Shown in pieces: positions 36,003 through 48,601 of a DNA stretch of 64,000 nucleotides. The position numbers and the translations under genes are program-made. Source of the stretch: Synchiropus splendidus (taxonomy: Eukaryota; Chordata; Actinopteri; Syngnathiformes; Callionymidae); the NCBI RefSeq assembly GCF_027744825.2, contig NW_026527056.1:496001-560000 (forward strand), given 5' to 3'. How positions within the stretch are numbered: position 1 is the stretch's first letter; every line of letters starts with the position of its first letter. The notes under the pieces are model-generated. The model had not been told where the DNA came from, did not search any database, and saw only the letters and a program-made list of their open reading frames with translations.

Positions 36003-38070
36003 AAAAGCGTTTTTGTGCATTGTGCCATAACTTTTCAGGGAAGCTTCAGAACATGAAATTGTAACCTCCCACTATAGCAGAAAGGGTCTTTCTAGTAGTT
36101 GCACATCAAATCTAAGCTGTCTGAAGTGTTTTTCAAAAGTTATCAACACTATTATGTTTGGCGTTCCGAAACCCACCTTATCTCAGGCTGAAAAGCGTTT
36201 TTGTGCATTGTGCCATAACTTTTCAGGAAAGCTTCAGAACATGAAATTTTAACCTCCCACTATAGCAGAAAGGGTCTTTCTAGTAGTTGCACATCAAATC
36301 TAAACTGTCTGAAGTGTTTTTCCAAAGTTATCAACACTTTTATGTTTGGCGTTCCGAAACCCACCTTATCTCAGGCTGAAAAGCGTTTTTACGCATTGTG
36401 CCATAACTTTTCAGGGAAGCTTCAGAACATGAAATTTTAACCTCCCACTATAGCAGAAAGGGTCTTTCTAGTAGGTGCACATCAAATCTAAGCTCTCTGA
36501 AGTGTTTTTCGAAAGTTATCAACACTTTTATGTTTGGCGTTCCGAAACCCACCTTATCTCAGGCTGAAAAGCGTTTTTGTGCATTGTGCCATAACTTTTC
36601 AGGAAAGCTTCAGAACATGAAATTTTAACCTCCCACTATAGCAGAAAGGGTCTTTCTAGTAGTTGCACATCAAATCTAAACTGTCTGAAGTGTTTTTCCA
36701 AAGTTATCAACACTTTTATGTTTGGCGTTCCGAAACCCACCTTATCTCAGGCTGAAAAGCGTTTTTGTGCATTGTGCCATAACTTTTCAGGGAAGCTTCA
36801 GAACATGAAATTTTAACCTCCCACTATAGCAGAAAGGGTCTTTCTAGTAGTTGCACATCAAATCTAAACTGTCTGAAGTGTTTTTCCAAAGTTATTAACA
36901 CTTTTATGTTTGGCGTTCCGAAACCCACCTTATCTCAGGCTGAAAAGCGTTTTTGTGCATTGTGCCATAACTTTTCAGGGAAGCTTCAGAACATGAAATT
37001 TTAACCTCCCACTATAGCAGAAAGGGTCTTTCTAGTAGTTGCACATCAAATCTAAACTGTCTGAAGTGTTTTTCCAAAGTTATCAACACTTTTATGTTTG
37101 GCGTTCCGAAACCCACCTTATCTCAGCCTGAAAAGCGTTTTTACGCATTGTGCCATAACTTTTCAGGGAAGCTTCAGAACATGAAATTTTAACCTCCCAC
37201 TATAGCAGAAAGGGTCTTTCTAGTAGGTGCACATCAAATCTAAGCTGTCTGAAGTGTTTTTCGAAAGTTATCAACACTTTTATGTTTGGCGTTCCGAAAC
37301 CCACCTTATCTCAGGCTGAAAAGCGTTTTTGTGCATTGTGCCATAACTTTTCAGGGAAGCTTCAGAACATGAAATTTTAACCTCCCACTATAGCAGAAAG
37401 GGTCTTTCTAGTAGTTGCACATCAAATCTAAGCTGTCTGAAGTGTTTTTCCAAAGTTATCAACACTTTTATGTTTGGCGTTCCGAAACCCACCTTATCTC
37501 AGGCTGAAAAGCGTTTTTGTGCATTGTGCCATAACTTTTCAGGAAAGCTTCAGAACATGAAATTTTAACCTCCCACTATAGCAGAAAGGGTCTTTCTAGT
37601 AGTTGCACATCAAATCTAAACTGTCTGAAGTGTTTTTCCAAAGTTATCAACACTTTTATGTTTGGCGTTCCGAAACCCACCTTATCTCAGGCTGAAAAGC
37701 GTTTTTACGCATTGTGCCATAACTTTTCAGGGAAGCTTCAGAACATGAAATTTTAACCTCCCACTATAGCAGAAAGGGTCTTTCTAGTAGGTGCACATCA
37801 AATCTAAGCTCTCTGAAGTGTTTTTCGAAAGTTATCAACACTTTTATGTTTGGCGTTCCGAAACCCACCTTATCTCAGGCTGAAAAGCGTTTTTGTGCAT
37901 TGTGCCATAACTTTTCAGGGAAGCTTCAGAACATGAAATTTTAACCTCCCACTATAGCAGAAAGGGTCTTTCTAGTAGTTGCACATCAAATCTAAACTGT
38001 CTGAAGTGTTTTTCCAAAGTTATCAACACTTTTATGTTTGGCGTTCCGAAACCCACCTTATCTCAGGCTG
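36003..38070 (+). repeat. Block F partial repeat and irregular run-in to the pentamers
   Basis: 36003-36754 repeats the first four block F monomers. The remaining monomers (36755-38070) are a mixture: T142, c3, AC preceded by TCAGCCTG at 37131, a G114/C133 monomer, c5, c1 at 37695, then c3. No simple period was seen. Confidence 0.72.
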
Positions 38071-41000
38071 AAAAGCGTTTTTACGCATTGTGCCATAACT
38101 TTTCAGGGAAGCTTCAGAACATGAAATTTTAACCTCCCACTATAGCAGAAAGGGTCTTTCTAGTAGGTGCACATCAAATCTAAGCTCTCTGAAGTGTTTT
38201 TCGAAAGTTATCAACACTTTTATGTTTGGCGTTCCGAAACCCACCTTATCTCAGGCTGAAAAGCGTTTTTGTGCATTGTGCCATAACTTTTCAGGGAAGC
38301 TTCAGAACATGAAATTTTAACCTCCCACTATAGCAGAAAGGGTCTTTCTAGTAGTTGCACATCAAATCTAAACTGTCTGAAGTGTTTTTCCAAAGTTATT
38401 AACACTTTTATGTTTGGCGTTCCGAAACCCACCTTATCTCAGGCTGAAAAGCGTTTTTGTGCATTGTGCCATAACTTTTCAGGGAAGCTTCAGAACATGA
38501 AATTTTAACCTCCCACTATAGCAGAAAGGGTCTTTCTAGTAGTTGCACATCAAATCTAAACTGTCTGAAGTGTTTTTCCAAAGTTATCAACACTTTTATG
38601 TTTGGCGTTCCGAAACCCACCTTATCTCAGGCTGAAAAGCGTTTTTGTGCATTGTGCCATAACTTTTCAGGGTAGCTTCAGAACATGAAATTTTAACCTC
38701 CCACTATAGCAGAAAGGGTCTTTCTAGTAGTTGCACATCAAATCTAAGCTGTCTGAAGTGTTTTTCAAAAGTTATCAACACTTTTATGTTTGGCGTTCCG
38801 AAACCCACCTTATCTCAGGCTGAAAAGCGTTTTTGTGCATTGTGCCATAACTTTTCAGGAAAGCTTCAGAACATGAAATTTTAACCTCCCACTATAGCAG
38901 AAAGGGTCTTTCTAGTAGTTGCACATCAAATCTAAACTGTCTGAAGTGTTTTTCCAAAGTTATCAACACTTTTATGTTTGGCGTTCCGAAACCCACCTTA
39001 TCTCAGGCTGAAAAGCGTTTTTACGCATTGTGCCATAACTTTTCAGGGAAGCTTCAGAACATGAAATTTTAACCTCCCACTATAGCAGAAAGGGTCTTTC
39101 TAGTAGGTGCACATCAAATCTAAGCTCTCTGAAGTGTTTTTCGAAAGTTATCAACACTTTTATGTTTGGCGTTCCGAAACCCACCTTATCTCAGGCTGAA
39201 AAGCGTTTTTGTGCATTGTGCCATAACTTTTCAGGGAAGCTTCAGAACATGAAATTTTAACCTCCCATTATAGCAGAAAGGGTCTTTCTAGTAGTTGCAC
39301 ATCAAATCTAAACTGTCTGAAGTGTTTTTCCAAAGTTATTAACACTTTTATGTTTGGCGTTCCGAAACCCACCTTATCTCAGGCTGAAAAGCGTTTTTGT
39401 GCATTGTGCCATAACTTTTCAGGGAAGCTTCAGAACATGAAATTTTAACCTCCCACTATAGCAGAAAGGGTCTTTCTAGTAGTTGCACATCAAATCTAAA
39501 CTGTCTGAAGTGTTTTTCCAAAGTTATCAACACTTTTATGTTTGGCGTTCCGAAACCCACCTTATCTCAGGCTGAAAAGCGTTTTTGTGCATTGTGCCAT
39601 AACTTTTCAGGGTAGCTTCAGAACATGAAATTTTAACCTCCCACTATAGCAGAAAGGGTCTTTCTAGTAGTTGCACATCAAATCTAAGCTGTCTGAAGTG
39701 TTTTTCAAAAGTTATCAACACTTTTATGTTTGGCGTTCCGAAACCCACCTTATCTCAGGCTGAAAAGCGTTTTTGTGCATTGTGCCATAACTTTTCAGGA
39801 AAGCTTCAGAACATGAAATTTTAACCTCCCACTATAGCAGAAAGGGTCTTTCTAGTAGTTGCACATCAAATCTAAACTGTCTGAAGTGTTTTTCCAAAGT
39901 TATCAACACTTTTATGTTTGGCGTTCCGAAACCCACCTTATCTCAGGCTGAAAAGCGTTTTTACGCATTGTGCCATAACTTTTCAGGGAAGCTTCAGAAC
40001 ATGAAATTTTAACCTCCCACTATAGCAGAAAGGGTCTTTCTAGTAGGTGCACATCAAATCTAAGCTCTCTGAAGTGTTTTTCGAAAGTTATCAACACTTT
40101 TATGTTTGGCGTTCCGAAACCCACCTTATCTCAGGCTGAAAAGCGTTTTTGTGCATTGTGCCATAACTTTTCAGGGAAGCTTCAGAACATGAAATTTTAA
40201 CCTCCCACTATAGCAGAAAGGGTCTTTCTAGTAGTTGCACATCAAATCTAAACTGTCTGAAGTGTTTTTCCAAAGTTATTAACACTTTTATGTTTGGCGT
40301 TCCGATACCCACCTTATCTCAGGCTGAAAAGCGTTTTTGAGCATTGTGCCATAACTTTTCAGGGAAGCTTCAGAACATGAAATTTTAACCTCCCACTATA
40401 GCAGAAAGGGTCTTTCTAGTAGTTGCACATCAAATCTAAACTGTCTGAAGTGTTTTTCCAAAGTTATCAACACTTTTATGTTTGGCGTTCCGAAACCCAC
40501 CTTATCTCAGGCTGAAAAGCGTTTTTGTGCATTGTGCCATAACTTTTCAGGGTAGCTTCAGAACATGAAATTTTAACCTCCCACTATAGCAGAAAGGGTC
40601 TTTCTAGTAGTTGCACATCAAATCTAAGCTGTCTGAAGTGTTTTTCAAAAGTTATCAACACTTTTATGTTTGGCGTTCCGAAACCCACCTTATCTCAGGC
40701 TGAAAAGCGTTTTTGTGCATTGTGCCATAACTTTTCAGGAAAGCTTCAGAACATGAAATTTTAACCTCCCACTATAGCAGAAAGGGTCTTTCTAGTAGTT
40801 GCACATCAAATCTAAACTGTCTGAAGTGTTTTTCCAAAGTTATCAACACTTTTATGTTTGGCGTTCCGAAACCCACCTTATCTCAGGCTGAAAAGCGTTT
40901 TTACGCATTGTGCCATAACTTTTCAGGGAAGCTTCAGAACATGAAATTTTAACCTCCCACTATAGCAGAAAGGGTCTTTCTAGTAGGTGCACATCAAATC

Positions 41001-41830
41001 TAAGCTCTCTGAAGTGTTTTTCGAAAGTTATCAACACTTTTATGTTTGGCGTTCCGAAACCCACCTTATCTCAGGCTGAAAAGCGTTTTTGTGCATTGTG
41101 CCATAACTTTTCAGGGAAGCTTCAGAACATGAAATTTTAACCTCCCATTATAGCAGAAAGGGTCTTTCTAGTAGTTGCACATCAAATCTAAACTGTCTGA
41201 AGTGTTTTTCCAAAGTTATTAACACTTTTATGTTTGGCGTTCCGAAACCCACCTTATCTCAGGCTGAAAAGCGTTTTTGTGCATTGTGCCATAACTTTTC
41301 AGGGAAGCTTCAGAACATGAAATTTTAACCTCCCACTATAGCAGAAAGGGTCTTTCTAGTAGTTGCACATCAAATCTAAACTGTCTGAAGTGTTTTTCCA
41401 AAGTTATCAACACTTTTATGTTTGGCGTTCCGAAACCCACCTTATCTCAGGCTGAAAAGCGTTTTTGTGCATTGTGCCATAACTTTTCAGGGTAGCTTCA
41501 GAACATGAAATTTTAACCTCCCACTATAGCAGAAAGGGTCTTTCTAGTAGTTGCACATCAAATCTAAGCTGTCTGAAGTGTTTTTCAAAAGTTATCAACA
41601 CTTTTATGTTTGGCGTTCCGAAACCCACCTTATCTCAGGCTGAAAAGCGTTTTTGTGCATTGTGCCATAACTTTTCAGGAAAGCTTCAGAACATGAAATT
41701 TTAACCTCCCACTATAGCAGAAAGGGTCTTTCTAGTAGTTGCACATCAAATCTAAACTGTCTGAAGTGTTTTTCCAAAGTTATCAACACTTTTATGTTTG
41801 GCGTTCCGAAACCCACCTTATCTCAGGCTG
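38071..41830 (+). repeat. Four consecutive canonical pentamers (4 x 940 bp)
   Basis: c1 monomers start at 38071, 39011, 39951 and 40891, each followed by c2, c3, c4 and c5. T39 in c4 lies at 38673, 39613, 40553 and 41493, exactly 940 apart. Units differ at very few bases: CCCATTATAG in units 2 and 4 only (39266 and 41146), and CCGATACC with TTTTTGAGC in unit 3 (near 40303 and 40338). Alternate sharing suggests that a two-pentamer (1880-bp) step duplicated last. A fifth c1 monomer at 41831 begins another unit but with AAATTTAAACC. Confidence 0.93.
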
Positions 41831-42389
41831 AAAAGCGTTTTTACGCATTGTGCCATAACTTTTCAGGGAAGCTTCAGAACATGAAATTTAAACCTCCCAC
41901 TATAGCAGAAAGGGTCTTTCTAGTAGGTGCACATCAAATCTAAGCTCTCTGAAGTGTTTTTCGAAAGTTATCAACACTTTTATGTTTGGCGTTCCGAAAC
42001 CCACCTTATCTCAGGCTGAAAAGCGTTTTTGTGCATTGTGCCATAACTTTTCAGGAAAGCTTCAGAACATGAAATTTTAACCTCCCACTATAGCAGAAAG
42101 GGTCTTTCTAGTAGTTGCACATCAAATCTAAACTGTCTGAAGTGTTTTTCCAAAGTTATTAACACTTTTATGTTTGGCGTTCCGAAACCCACCTTATCTC
42201 AGGCTGAAAAGCGTTTTTGTGCATTGTGCCATAACTTTTCAGGGAAGCTTCAGAACATGAAATTTTAACCTCCCACTATAGCAGAAAGGGTCTTTCTAGT
42301 AGTTGCACATCAAATCTAAACTGTCTGAAGTGTTTTTCTAAAGTTATCAACACTTTTATGTTTGGCGTTCCGAAACCCATCTTATCTCA

Positions 42390-42395
42390 GAGGGC
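42390..42395. other. 3-bp insertion at a monomer junction
   Basis: CTCAGGCTG is replaced by CTCAGAGGGCTG, adding three bases (AGG or an equivalent). It is the only net gain found in the window and shifts all downstream phase by +3. Its uniqueness makes it a good single-copy landmark. Confidence 0.93.
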
Positions 42396-42585
42396 TGAAA
42401 AGCGTTTTTACGCATTGTGCCATAACTTTTCAGGGAAGCTTCAGAACATGAAATTTTAACCTCCCACTATAGCAGAAAGGGTCTTTCTAGTAGTTGCACA
42501 TCAAATCTAAACTGTCTGAAGTGTTTTTCCAAAGTTATTAACACTTTTATGTTTGGCGTTCCGTAACCCACCTTATCTCAGGCTG

Positions 42586-45500
42586 AAAAGCGTTTTTGTG
42601 CATTGTGCCATAACTTTTCAGGGAAGCTTCAGAACATAAAATTTTAACCTCCCACTATAGCAGAAAGGGTCTTTCTAGTAGTTGCACATCAAATCTAAAC
42701 TGTCTGAAGTGTTTTTCCAAAGTTATCAACACTTTTATGTTTGGCGTTCCGAAACAAACCTTATCTCAGGCTGAAAAGCGTTTTTACGCATTGTGCCATA
42801 ACTTTTCAGGGAAGCTTCAGAACATGAAATTTTAACCTCCCACTATAGCAGAAAGGGTCTTTCTAGTAGGTGCACATCAAATCTAAGCTGTCTGAAGTGT
42901 TTTTCAAAAGTTATCAACACTTTTATGTTTGGCGTTCCGAAACCCACCTTATCTCAGGCTGAAAAGCGTTTTTGTGCATTGTGCCATAACTTTTCAGGAA
43001 AGCTTCAGAACATGAAATTTTAACCTCCCACTATAGCAGAAAGGGTCTTTCTAGTAGTTGCACATCAAATCTAAACTGTCTGAAGTGTTTTTCCAAAGTT
43101 ATCAACACTGTTATGTTTGGCGTTCCGAAACCCACCTTATCTCAGGCTGAAAAGCGTTTTTACGCATTGTGCCATAACTTTTCAGGGAAGCTTCAGAACA
43201 TGAAATTTAAACCTCCCACTATAGCAGAAAGGGTCTTTCTAGTAGGTGCACATCAAATCTAAGCTCTCTGAAGTGTTTTTCGAAAGTTATCAACACTTTT
43301 ATGTTTGGCGTTCCGAAACCCACCTTATCTCAGGCTGAAAAGCGTTTTTGTGCATTGTGCCATAACTTTTCAGGAAAGCTTCAGAACATGAAATTTTAAC
43401 CTCCCACTATAGCAGAAAGGGTCTTTCTAGTAGTTGCACATCAAATCTAAACTGTCTGAAGTGTTTTTCCAAAGTTATTAACACTTTTATGTTTGGCGTT
43501 GCGAAACCCACCTTATCTCAGGCTGAAAAGCGTTTTTGTGCATTGTGCCATAACTTTTCAGGGAAGCTTCAGAACATGAAATTTTAACCTCCCATTATAG
43601 CAGAAAGGGTCTTTCTAGTAGTTGCACATCAAATCTAAACTGTCTGAAGTGTTTTTCCAAAGTTATTAACACTTTTATGTTTGGCGTTCCGAAACCCACC
43701 TTATCTCAGGCTGAAAAGCGTTTTTGTGCATTGTGCCATAACTTTTCAGGGAAGCTTCAGAACATGAAATTTTAACCTCCCACTATAGCAGAAAGGGTCT
43801 TTCTAGTAGTTGCACATCAAATCTAAACTGTCTGAAGTGTTTTTCCAAAGTTATCAACACTTTTATGTTTGGCGTTCCGAAACCCACCTTATCTCAGGCT
43901 GAAAAGCGCTTTTACGCATTGTGCCATAACTTTTCAGGGAAGCTTCAGAACATGAAATTTTAACCTCCCACTATAGCAGAAAGGGTCTTTCTAGTAGGTG
44001 CACATCAAATCTAAACTGTCTGAAGTGTTTTTCCAAAGTTATTAACACTTTTATGTTTGGCGTTCCGAAACCAACCTTATCTCAGGCTGAAAAGCGTTTT
44101 TGTGCATTGTGCCATAACTTTTTAGGGAAGCTTCAGAACATGAAATTTTAACCTCCCACTATAGCAGAAAGGGTCTTTCTAGTAGTTGCACATCAAATCT
44201 AAGCTGTCTGAAGTGTTTTTCAAAAGTTATCAACACTTTTATGTTTGGCGTTCCGAAACCCACCTTATCTCAGGCTGAAAAGCGTTTTTGTGCATTGTGC
44301 CATAACTTTTCAGGAAAGCTTCAGAACATGAAATTTTAACCTCCCACTATAGCAGAAAGGGTCTTTCTAGTAGTTGGACATCAAATCTAAACTGTCTGAA
44401 GTGTTTTTCCAAAGTTATTAACACTTTTATGTTTGGCGTTCCGAAACCCACCTTATCTCAGGCTGAAAAGCGTTTTTGTGCATTGTGCCATAACTTTTCA
44501 GGGAAGCTTCAGAACATAAAATTTTAACCTCCCACTATAGCAGAAAGGGTCTTTCTAGTAGTTGCACATCAAATCTAAACTGTCTGAAGTGTTTTTCCAA
44601 AGTTATCAACACTTTTATGTTTGGCGTTCCGAAACCCACCTTATCTCAGGCTGAAAAGCGTTTTTACGCATTGTGCCATAACTTTTCAGGGAAGCTTCAG
44701 AACATGAAATTTTAACCTCCCACTATAGCAGAAAGGGTCTTTCTAGTAGTTGCACATCAAATCTAAGCTGTCTGAAGTGTTTTTCAAAAGTTATCAACAC
44801 TTTTATGTTTGGCGTTCCGAAACCCACCTTATCTCAGGCTGAAAAGCGTTTTTACGCATTGTGCCATAACTTTTCAGGGAAGCTTCAGAACATGAAATTT
44901 AAACCTCCCACTATAGCAGAAAGGGTCTTTCTAGTAGGTGCACATCAAATCTAAGCTCTCTGAAGTGTTTTTCGAAAGTTATCAACACTTTTATGTTTGG
45001 CGTTCCGAAACCCACCTTATCTCAGGCTGAAAAGCGTTTTTGTGCATTGTGCCATAACTTTTCAGGGAAGCTTCAGAACATAAAATTTTAACCTCCCACT
45101 ATAGCAGAAAGGGTCTTTCTAGTAGTTGCACATCAAATCTAAACTGTCTGAAGTGTTTTTCCAAAGTTATCAACACTTTTATGTTTGGCGTTCCGAAACC
45201 CACCTTATCTCAGGCTGAAAAGCGTTTTTGTGCATTGTGCCATAACTTTTCAGGGAAGCTTCAGAACATGAAATTTTAACCTCCCACTATAGCAGAAAGG
45301 GTCTTTCTAGTAGTTGCACATCAAATCTAAACTGTCTGAAGTGTTTTTCCAAAGTTATCAACACTTTTATGTTTGGCGTTCCGAAACCCACCTTATCTCA
45401 GCCTGAAAAGCGTTTTTACGCATTGTGCCATAACTTTTCAGGGAAGCTTCAGAACATGAAATTTTAACCTCCCACTATAGCAGAAAGGGTCTTTCTAGTA

Positions 45501-45593
45501 GGTGCACATCAAATCTAAGCTGTCTGAAGTGTTTTTCGAAAGTTATTAACACTTTTATGTTTGGCGTTCCGAAACCCACCTTATCTCAGGCTG
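42586..45593 (+). repeat. Block E, copy 2 (16 monomers, 3008 bp)
   Basis: Distant copy of 26415-29422 at +16171, with the same ordered variants. Differences include AAACAAACC near 42755, GTTGCGAAAC near 43499, AAAAGCGC near 43905 and T142 near 45547. The part from 43902 also matches 32055 onward at +11847, so ancestry could be from either 9-mer unit. Confidence 0.87.
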
Positions 45594-48500
45594 AAAAGCG
45601 TTTTTGTGCATTGTGCCATAACTTTTCAGGGAAGCTTCAGAACATGAAATTGTAACCTCCCACTATAGCAGAAAGGGTCTTTCTAGTAGTTGCACATCAA
45701 ATCTAAGCTGTCTGAAGTGTTTTTCAAAAGTTATCAACACTATTATGTTTGGCGTTCCGAAACCCACCTTATCTCAGGCTGAAAAGCGTTTTTGTGCATT
45801 GTGCCATAACTTTTCAGGAAAGCTTCAGAACATGAAATTTTAACCTCCCACTATAGCAGAAAGGGTCTTTCTAGTAGTTGCACATCAAATCTAAACTGTC
45901 TGAAGTGTTTTTCCAAAGTTATCAACACTTTTATGTTTGGCGTTCCGAAACCCACCTTATCTCAGGCTGAAAAGCGTTTTTACGCATTGTGCCATAACTT
46001 TTCAGGGAAGCTTCAGAACATGAAATTTTAACCTCCCACTATAGCAGAAAGGGTCTTTCTAGTAGGTGCACATCAAATCTAAGCTCTCTGATGTGTTTTT
46101 CGAAAGTTATCAACACTTTTATGTTTGGCGTTCCGAAACCCACCTTATCTCAGGCTAAAAAGCGTTTTTGTGCATTGTGCCATAACTTTTCAGGAAAGCT
46201 TCAGAACATGAAATTTTAACCTCCCACTATAGCAGAAAGGGTCTTTCTAGTAGTTGCACATCAAATCTAAACTGTCTGAAGTGTTTTTCCAAAGTTATCA
46301 ACACTTTTATGTTTGGCGTTCCGAAACCCACCTTATCTCAGGCTGAAAAGCGTTTTTACGCATTGTGCCATAACTTTTCAGGGAAGCTTCAGAACATGAA
46401 ATTTTAACCTCCCACTATAGCAGAAAGGGTCTTTCTAGTAGTTGCACATCAAATCTAAGCTGTCTGAAGTGTTTTTCAAAAGTTATCAACACTTTTATGT
46501 TTGGCGTTCCGAAACCCACCTTATCTCAGGCTGAAAAGCGTTTTTGTGCATTGTGCCATAACTTTTCAGGAAAGCTCCAGAACATGAAATTTTAACCTCC
46601 CACTATAGCAGAAAGGGTCTTTCTAGTAGTTGCACATCAAATCTAAACTGTCTGAAGTGTTTTTCCAAAGTTATCAACACTTTTATGTTTGGCGTTCCGA
46701 AACCCACCTTATCTCAGGCTGAAAAGCGTTTTTACGTATTGTGCCATAACTTTTCAGGGAAGCTTCAGAACATGAAATTTTAACCTCCCACTATAGCAGA
46801 AAGGGTCTTTCTAGTAGGTGCACATCAAATCTAAGCTCTCTGAAGTGTTTTTCGAAAGTTATCAACACTTTTATGTTTGGCGTTCCGAAACCCACCTTAT
46901 CTCAGGCTGAAAAGCGTTTTTGTGCATTGTGCCATAACTTTTCAGGAAAGCTTCAGAACATGAAATTTTAACCTCCCACTATAGCAGAAAGGGTCTTTCT
47001 AGTAGTTGCACATCAAATCTAAACTGTCTGAAGTGTTTTTCCAAAGTTATTAACACTTTTATGTTTGGCGTTCCGAAACCCACCTTATCTCAGGCTGAAA
47101 AGCGTTTTTGTGCATTGTGCCATAACTTTTCAGGGAAGCTTCAGAACATGAAATTGTAACCTCCCACTATAGCAGAAAGGGTCTTTCTAGTAGTTGCACA
47201 TCAAATCTAAGCTGTCTGAAGTGTTTTTCAAAAGTTATCAACACTATTATGTTTGGCGTTCCGAAACCCACCTTATCTCAGGCTGAAAAGCGTTTTTGTG
47301 CATTGTGCCATAACTTTTCAGGAAAGCTTCAGAACATGAAATTTTAACCTCCCACTATAGCAGAAAGGGTCTTTCTAGTAGTTGCACATCAAATCTAAAC
47401 TGTCTGAAGTGTTTTTCCAAAGTTATCAACACTTTTATGTTTGGCGTTCCGAAACCCACCTTATCTCAGGCTGAAAAGCGTTTTTACGCATTGTGCCATA
47501 GCTTTTCAGGGAAGCTTCAGAACATGAAATTTTAACCTCCCACTATAGCAGAAAGGGTCTTTCTAGTAGGTGCACATTAAATCTAAGCTCTCTGAAGTGT
47601 TTTTCGAAAGTTATCAACACTTTTATGTTTGGCGTTCCGAAACCCACCTTATCTCAGGCTGAAAAGCGTTTTTGTGCATTGTGCCATAACTTTTCAGGAA
47701 AGCTTCAGAACATGAAATTTTAACCTCCCACTATAGCAGAAAGGGTCTTTCTAGTAGTTGCACATCAAATCTAAACTGTCTGAAGTGTTTTTCCAAAGTT
47801 ATCAACACTTTTATGTTTGGCGTTCCGAAACCCACCTTATCTCAGGCTGAAAAGCGTTTTTACGCATTGTGCCATAACTTTTCAGGGAAGCTTCAGAACA
47901 TGAAATTTTAACCTCCCACTATAGCAGAAAGGGTCTTTCTAGTAGTTGCACATCAAATCTAAGCTGTCTGAAGTGTTTTTCAAAAGTTATCAACACTTTT
48001 ATGTTTGGCGTTCCGAAACCCACCTTATCTCAGGCTGAAAAGCGTTTTTGTGCATTGTGCCATAACTTTTCAGGAAAGCTCCAGAACATGAAATTTTAAC
48101 CTCCCACTATAGCAGAAAGGGTCTTTCTAGTAGTTGCACATCAAATCTAAACTGTCTGAAGTGTTTTTCCAAAGTTATCAACACTTTTATGTTTGGCGTT
48201 CCGAAACCCACCTTATCTCAGGCTGAAAAGCGTTTTTACGTATTGTGCCATAACTTTTCAGGGAAGCTTCAGAACATGAAATTTTAACCTCCCACTATAG
48301 CAGAAAGGGTCTTTCTAGTAGGTGCACATCAAATCTAAGCTCTCTGAAGTGTTTTTCGAAAGTTATCAACACTTTTATGTTTGGCGTTCCGAAACCCACC
48401 TTATCTCAGGCTGAAAAGCGTTTTTGTGCATTGTGCCATAACTTTTCAGGAAAGCTTCAGAACATGAAATTTTAACCTCCCACTATAGCAGAAAGGGTCT

Positions 48501-48601
48501 TTCTAGTAGTTGCACATCAAATCTAAACTGTCTGAAGTGTTTTTCCAAAGTTATCAACACTTTTATGTTTGGCGTTCCGAAACCCACCTTATCTCAGCCT
48601 G
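45594..48601 (+). repeat. Tandem duplication of an 8-monomer (1504-bp) unit
   Basis: Units 45594-47097 and 47098-48601 share GAAATTGTAACC (tract 45651 and 47155), CACTATTATG, AGCTCC (46573 and 48077) and ACGTATTG at a 1504 offset. Both derive from block F type sequence (33747 onward). CCATAGC is found at 34141 and in unit 2 (47492) but not in unit 1. Confidence 0.87.
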
